Source: Emmonsiellopsis sp. PD_33 (Eukaryota; Ascomycota; Eurotiomycetes; Onygenales; Ajellomycetaceae). From it: a stretch of 64,000 nucleotides of DNA. The notes below the pieces were generated by a model, which was not told the origin of the DNA, searched no databases, and was given only the letters and a program-made list of their open reading frames with translations. Of this stretch, positions 59,701-64,000 are shown in pieces. Location: positions 1 to 64,000 of the forward strand of contig JANTQF010000070.1 in assembly GCA_032988165.1 (NCBI GenBank). The letters run 5' to 3'. The translations under genes were made by a program, and so were the position numbers. How positions within the stretch are numbered: position 1 is the stretch's first letter; every line of letters starts with the position of its first letter.

Positions 59701-60558
59701 ATACACATTAATGTTAATTAGTCACAAGTCCTTGATGTTGATCTCATGAATGAATTCTCATTCAGGTGGTAACTTCAGCAGCAAGACAGTTCAGAAGACA
59801 TCACTGTATTTGAATAGCAGGGCTTTCATATGTTTCTCCTCCCTAGAATTGATTGATGCAGGCAGTTTCTCAGGTTTATCCTTTTACTGCATGATGTACA
59901 ATGTCATCTCTGCATGGCCCTTACAGCCCATTTGATGTATCTGATGGGACATCATGAGATTAAGGTCTTTAACCTGAGGAGCACCAAACATGCATCACAT
60001 ATCATGAGGAAGAATTTCATGAACCTTTTTCTTCCTGTCAGTTAGCCTCATGCAGCACATTACCCAATTGATGTTCAGGTTAAATCATTTGAACTAATCC
60101 AATTCTAAGATGAGATCATATTCAACATTAGCAAGCTCACATGCCCAGATCCAACAGGACCATCCCCCAAAGTGCAGGGAGAATTTAATTCAGGCAGGCA
60201 AGAGGATTCATTTTTTATCTGGAAGTTTTACCCACTTGGGGTCCTCCATGCATGAGGCCTCCAGTAATTGGCATGAGATATGATCTCCAACATAAACCAT
60301 GAAAGCACCCATATCAGCTAGTGCTTGGATGAGCACTATACAGTCAGTTCTGACAAGACCTGAATATGTTAGCAACCCCCCTCCAACTGCATTCAAGTGT
60401 TCCCCCAACTCATCAACTTCCTTCCCCAATTCCATTAGTTGTCATCCTGTGTTTATAGGGTCCAGTGGATTATGCAGGTCCTTCAGTTCAGGAACCTGTG
60501 AGGCTTTCCACAACCAATCAGTGAGCACCTCAGGACTTACTGATCCTGCAAGTTTTTT
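56719..60558 (-). pseudogene. pol: protease, RT, RNase H, integrase
   Basis: All recognisable segments fall in one minus-strand frame over about 1,280 codons, with stops. In order: protease (active site D-T-G reads ALADMGAFM near 60,320); reverse transcriptase with intact YLDDILVFS (YLDD codons 59265-59254) and FVGHIIRGGKI; the connection FLGLTSYY. Next is RNase H (DWIKAFMIETNTSEWVIGCAL, about 58,800) and the integrase zinc region (GHLESPG...CSNCQ, about 58,130-58,030). The integrase core has its first acidic residue changed (GINLIG) and TDNGAN and KVERLN retained. A C-terminal region continues to about 56,719 (acidic VELTEDESLEVLVDVL). Its beginning overlaps gag by a -1 frame. Confidence 0.88.
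60517..60558 (-). promoter_or_regulatory. -1 frameshift signal at gag-pol junction
   Basis: A slippery heptamer A-AAA-AAC (60558-60552) is read in the gag frame as GC-A|AAA|AAC, the canonical X-XXY-YYZ arrangement. It lies 5 codons before the gag TAA (60539-60537). A 7-nt spacer follows, then a potential stem ATCAGT (60544-60539) with ACTGAT (60522-60517), enclosing a further GAG/CTC pair. A -1 slip leads straight into the pol frame. Confidence 0.72.
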
Positions 60559-61985
60559 GCTTCCTTGTTCTTAGGATTCATGGGGCAAGTCTGGACACCA
60601 TGGTTCAGGCAACCACAATGAAAACAGGCTTTATGCCTCTTACACCATGGTTTCCAGGCTTGGCTGTTCTTCTTCAGAGGATTTGGAGCTTCAACAATCA
60701 CATTAAGATCAATATCCATAGCATCAGAATCATGTGGTGCTGCCACAGAAGCATGCATGTTCCTGGAAGTGTAATTTGCTGAATTTAAGTACTTCAGGGC
60801 AGTTTCCCAACAAAAAAGAACATCATAGGCTTCCTGAACAGTCTTTGGGTGAACATCCAAACAATTCCATTTGCTTTTCATGACATCAGACATAAATATA
60901 ATAAAGAAATCCAGTAGGTTCTGAGGTGGGAGTTGTAGGGTCACCTTGTTGTATAGCCTATTGAAATCAGCATAGTATGACATCAGGTCCTTAGTTTGGC
61001 AAAGATCCATGAATCATTTATTGTGCTTTGTGTTGGCATCCAGTTCTTCAAAGTTCCTAATGACCCAGTGTGTGAAATCCTCCCACATCTTAGGGAGGGA
61101 GTAATTGAGTGGATCATCCAAATAGAGTTTCTCAAGGCTCTTCCAAAGGTTTTTAGCACTCCCATGAAGCAAGTCAGTGCCCCTAAAGGCCTTCTAATGA
61201 CTCATAGAGTTCTTTCCTGTGAGCTCCCACTCATTCTGAAAGTGAGCTTCCATCTTGGCAACCCATCATGCAGCTGTGTCATCCTTACACAGCCCATCAT
61301 ACATTGGGGGTTTTACCATCTCAGACATTTTGATATACCCCAAAGCAGGTAGTTCATTCCCCCAATCATCATCCCTTTACTCAGCCATTCACCCTGATGG
61401 TAGATCATGTTCAGTCAGAGTGCTAATACTCAGCATAAGGATGATCAGTCCATCAGTGATTCATGTGGACAGAAAGGGACTATTGGATTGTTCCCTTGCC
61501 CAACATTGAAGATTGGAGATCTGATCATGCAGGATCAATTCTGAGTTCACCCAATTTTAGTGTGCATTGGTGAGTTCCTCCTCAAGAGCATTGTTCCAGA
61601 TTCAGATGTTATGCAGATCATCCACTAACTTCATGATGGATTCCTTATTCACCTGAATGGATTATACATTCTCATGACAGACAGCATCTCTCATCTGCTC
61701 AGTCATAGCCTCACAGTCACACAAGATGGCTTGAAGGATGCTGTCCTGGGCTCCTGAGACTTCATCAGCAGGGATCAGATGAAGCATCTGTTGGATGACA
61801 TCCCACAGTTCAGGCAATAATTGGTGGACATTGCCAGGGCCCTGGTTGTGGGCTCCAATGGAGGTATCCTGTGGTTCAGGATTTATTGTTACATTGTGAG
61901 AGGTTTTCAGCTCATAGGAAGATAAGGAAGATTCTTATAGAAAGAGTTTGAGGATGTTGCTTTTATCTCTCATCCCAGTGGACAT
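60537..61985 (-). pseudogene. gag (capsid/nucleocapsid)
   Basis: One minus-strand frame of 482 codons from ATG 61985 (MSTGMRDKSN) to TAA at 60537, with several TGA/TAG/TAA stops. It includes a capsid-like helical part (FRGTDLLHGSAKNLWKSLE, WEDFTHWVIRNFEELD, YYADFNRLYNKVTLQLP). A CCHC zinc knuckle is intact near 60,620-60,580 (CFHCGCLNHGVQTC, C-x2-C-x4-H-x4-C). Confidence 0.82.
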
Positions 61986-62280
61986 TTTTGAGACTTTTAT
62001 ATTTGTGTGATGGGGAGCATAGCCTTCTCTGAAATCACTGGCTACCCCTCTCTTGTCTTGGGAAATCACCAAGATCACCATCACTTATGCACAACCATGT
62101 TGTTCATCTGGGGTCAGGTTGCATGACCTTGCATTCAGCTATGTAGCATCCACATTCCATCTTGCAAGGGTGTTTTCTGGTGAATCTCAGGTGATTTTGT
62201 AGGACCATCTGACATGGCATGATGAGCTGTCTCATCAGCAGAAAGCTACATTGCTTGGCTGTATGAATAACCAGTGTTTA

Positions 62281-62292
62281 GACATGCTACCA
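62281..62292 (-). promoter_or_regulatory. Primer binding site (initiator tRNA-Met type)
   Basis: TGGTAGCATGTC on the minus strand, two nucleotides inside the 5' LTR. TGGTAGC is complementary to the GCTACCA 3' end of eukaryotic initiator tRNA-Met, the usual primer of Ty3/gypsy and Ty1 elements. The following CA may be a decayed CG. Confidence 0.65.
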
Positions 62293-62294
62293 GA

Positions 62295-62468
62295 TGTGAT
62301 TCCAAAGGTGTCTGATTGTGTGAAAACTATGGAAAAGATTGTGTGATTATATACAATGAGATAGGCAAAGCTGTAGTACAAAAAGGGGTGTAGTACATAG
62401 TAGCACCAGGTGGCACAATAGGGCTACATATGATCATGTGAACTGGTCACGTGATCCTGAAAACCACA
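62295..62468 (-). repeat. Right LTR (5' LTR of the element)
   Basis: 174 bp, TGTGATTCC...AACCACA. It keeps a CACGTG (CpG at 62450-62451) where the left LTR has CATATG. Confidence 0.95.
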
Positions 62469-62780
62469 ATTGGAAGTAATTTCTTAGCTAGAAGAGGTAT
62501 TAGAGGGTGATTTTAAGGTGAAGGGAGAGATGTCAAGTAATGAGAGTGAGGAGTTAGAGTGGGAGGATTATTTAGAGTAGGGTGATGCAGAGTTTTTATG
62601 TGAAATGAGAGCTTATAGAGTCTATTTAATAGAAATTAGTATTAAATAGGGAAAGTTTGGTATAGAATGGAGTTCATTTACATTCTAAAAATTTCAGTAA
62701 TAAAATTTGATAATAGACTTCTCATGGATTTTCATTAATAGCATCATAGCTATAATCTTCATTAATTGATTAATGTTCTG

Positions 62781-63039
62781 AATCATTAAGAAGTGCAAAA
62801 GCTATATCTGTATGATTTAATGTCCCCATATTGAGGTGACATCTTCCCAGTTCAAAGAGAATTATAATTATTAACTTATAATATTTTTTCTATCAGCTGC
62901 AAAAGCATTGCCAATTTATTAACTGAATATTAGATTAGATTTTTAATAGTATAGATGTTTTCAGTAATGCCTGCATTCCTCAGCTGTCTTCCTTTTCATC
63001 TTCCCACTGTTGATATGCATGGTGTACATATAGTCTGCT
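62781..63039. other. AT-rich spacer before minisatellite
   Basis: Short AT-rich, CpG-free sequence to the right of the decayed coding remnant and leading into the tandem repeat. No gene seen. Confidence 0.4.
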
Positions 63040-63440
63040 ACTAAATCTATATATATTTCCCTGGGCACATAGCCATGCCACATGTGATGCATGCATAGTT
63101 AGCAATCAATTATATGTATATTTTTCTTCATAGGTATATAGCTGTGCCACATCTACCACTCCTGGCATGGGTGGTGCACACATAGTTGGTAATTAATTAT
63201 ATATATATTTTTCTCTACAGGCATATAGCTGTGCCATGTCTACCACTCCTGGCATGGGTGGTGCACATATAGTTGACAATCAATTATATATATATTTTTC
63301 CCTGCAGGCATATAGCTGTGCTGCACCTATGACTCCTGGCATGAGTGATGCACATATAGTTGGTAACTAAATATATATATATTTTCTTCACAGGCACATA
63401 GTGTCACCATATCCACCACATTAATATATATATTCTATAC
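63040..63440. repeat. Minisatellite, ~87-bp unit
   Basis: Five head-to-tail units aligned on the ATATATTTTTC-Nx-CAGGCATATAGCTGTGCC core, with anchors at 63059, 63126, 63213, 63300 and 63386 (spacing 67, 87, 87, 86). The first unit lacks about 20 bp (the CTACCACTCCTGGCATGGG block), and the last is partial. Units differ by transitions mainly. Confidence 0.9.
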
Positions 63441-64000
63441 CTCCTTCCTCCTCCTCCTACTCAGCTATGATCCATTGCCAGAGCTTTCATCAAACTTGAA
63501 AAAAGATATAATAAATTCACTATATAATAGTCTTGATACAAGCTACCTTCTAGGATCTTCTCTATGAAATGCATTGGATGCATTTTCACCATACATTACT
63601 CATCAGATTATTATCATGAGAGAATCATTACACTATCCTATTACTTATAGAGGAATATTATCTCTACACATGAAGAAGCATCCCCTACAGACAATTTAAC
63701 CTACACCCTGCAACATGGAACACATAATTCCAGTTTATCCATCACATAGCTCTACATATAATTATATTATATGTACAACTTTTCATTCATTTTCAAAGAT
63801 GTAATCCTCTCCAGTTTATGTATGACACTCTATCCATTTTTTATACAAAAAAATTTAGTTAGTATATAATAATCAGATAGCTTTATTTGATAATCAAAAT
63901 GCATGAAATCTATCTTAAAGATATAAGATAAAGTTATATATTCTACTTGTACTCTCCTATACATTTCTGCATATACATATAATTGATGATATTACATATA
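63441..64000. other. AT-rich repeat DNA to window end
   Basis: CpG-free AT-rich sequence with no ORF or motif recognised. Confidence 0.4.

Larger units (their letters stand above)
53955..62468 (-). mobile_element. Complete Ty3/gypsy LTR retrotransposon, 8,514 bp
   Basis: Bounded by 174-bp LTRs (TGTG...CACA) and a 4-bp target duplication ATTG (53951-53954 and 62469-62472). Sense strand is minus. Order from the 5' end is LTR, primer site, gag (zinc knuckle), protease, reverse transcriptase, RNase H, integrase, then a 2.6-kb extra region with an antisense passenger gene, polypurine tract and LTR. Integrase after RT/RNase H places it in Ty3/gypsy. gag and pol frames are length-preserved but contain stops and lost catalytic residues, so this copy is dead. 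It lacks CpG almost entirely. Confidence 0.93.
53257..62780 (+). pseudogene. Older decayed coding sequence split by the retrotransposon
   Basis: Plus-strand protein-like sequence runs from an ATG near 53257 (SSPQSLIKKYSQCSKIKHTR) through a lysine/glutamate-rich part (MEKVEAEYI, LKEKVEKEEIIQQL) to ASHDAKILKHGK and KKLNKFWETLNKKDRRPL at 53,954. There the retrotransposon interrupts it. If one target-duplicate copy is skipped, the same frame resumes at 62,473 with EVIS and continues acidic (SSNESEELEWEDYLE) to about 62,640. The C-terminal character (basic helix, then acidic tail) recalls ends of pogo/Tigger-type transposases, but no catalytic domain was seen. Only the two flanks belong to this feature. 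Confidence 0.5.

Noticed and set aside
36156..64000. CRISPR-like array or bacterial origin for the spaced repeats
   Set aside because: Repeats are diverged, unevenly spaced and inside fungal transposons; introns in the flanking genes show a eukaryotic genome.

Overview
The window is fungal nuclear DNA, most likely from an ascomycete of the Eurotiomycetes and plausibly from Onygenales/Ajellomycetaceae. I infer this from short GT-AG introns with CTRAY branch points, compact genes with filamentous-fungal architectures (GRAB-domain golgin, Zn2Cys6 regulator, fungal rhodopsin-domain membrane protein, DUF8021-like secreted protein), and an abrupt split into two kinds of DNA. That split resembles the isochore structure and CpG-poor repeats reported for Blastomyces and relatives. 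The species cannot be proven from the sequence alone.

Left part (1 to about 36.15 kb) is ordinary gene space of mixed base composition. From left to right on the minus strand it holds the 5' end of guanylate kinase (running off the edge), RUD3 (7 exons), the CCDC25/Jlp2 orthologue, an LRR-like conserved gene with an apparent frameshift, and mitochondrial FAD-glycerol-3-phosphate dehydrogenase GUT2. Further minus-strand genes are a secreted SsuA/THI5-like substrate-binding protein, a short-chain dehydrogenase, an eight-exon rhodopsin-domain membrane protein and a secreted alpha/beta hydrolase. On the plus strand are a small conserved hypothetical gene (8.3 kb), a Zn2Cys6 transcription factor divergent from the dehydrogenase (22.3-24.1 kb), a secreted DUF8021-like protein (32.5 kb) and a dead cytochrome P450 (34.2-35.1 kb). 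Intergenic gaps of 1-4 kb separate several of them. The SDR/Zn2Cys6 pair looks like a regulator-target couple; the others are housekeeping or secreted functions without an evident shared pathway.

Right part (about 36.15-64 kb) is a repeat island almost completely lacking CpG; reading through it I found one clear CpG (62450). It contains a decayed hAT DNA transposon (minus), a multi-copy diverged repeat (43.9-45.1 kb), two tandem roughly 203-bp repeats with tRNA-like internal features, and a 1,274-codon SNF2-family helicase-like gene whose frame agrees at every checkpoint although it is full of stops. It also contains a complete 8,514-bp Ty3/gypsy retrotransposon (53955-62468, minus), inserted with a 4-bp target duplication into an older decayed coding sequence, and an 87-bp minisatellite near the right edge.

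The retrotransposon is the most informative object. It has 174-bp LTRs that differ by 12 transitions and no transversions, an initiator-Met-type primer site, a polypurine tract, and gag and pol in a -1 relationship. An A-AAA-AAC slippery heptamer lies exactly at the gag-pol overlap. A non-canonical passenger gene sits between pol and the 3' LTR, on the opposite strand, and appears to contain a spliceosomal intron with a TACTAAC branch site.
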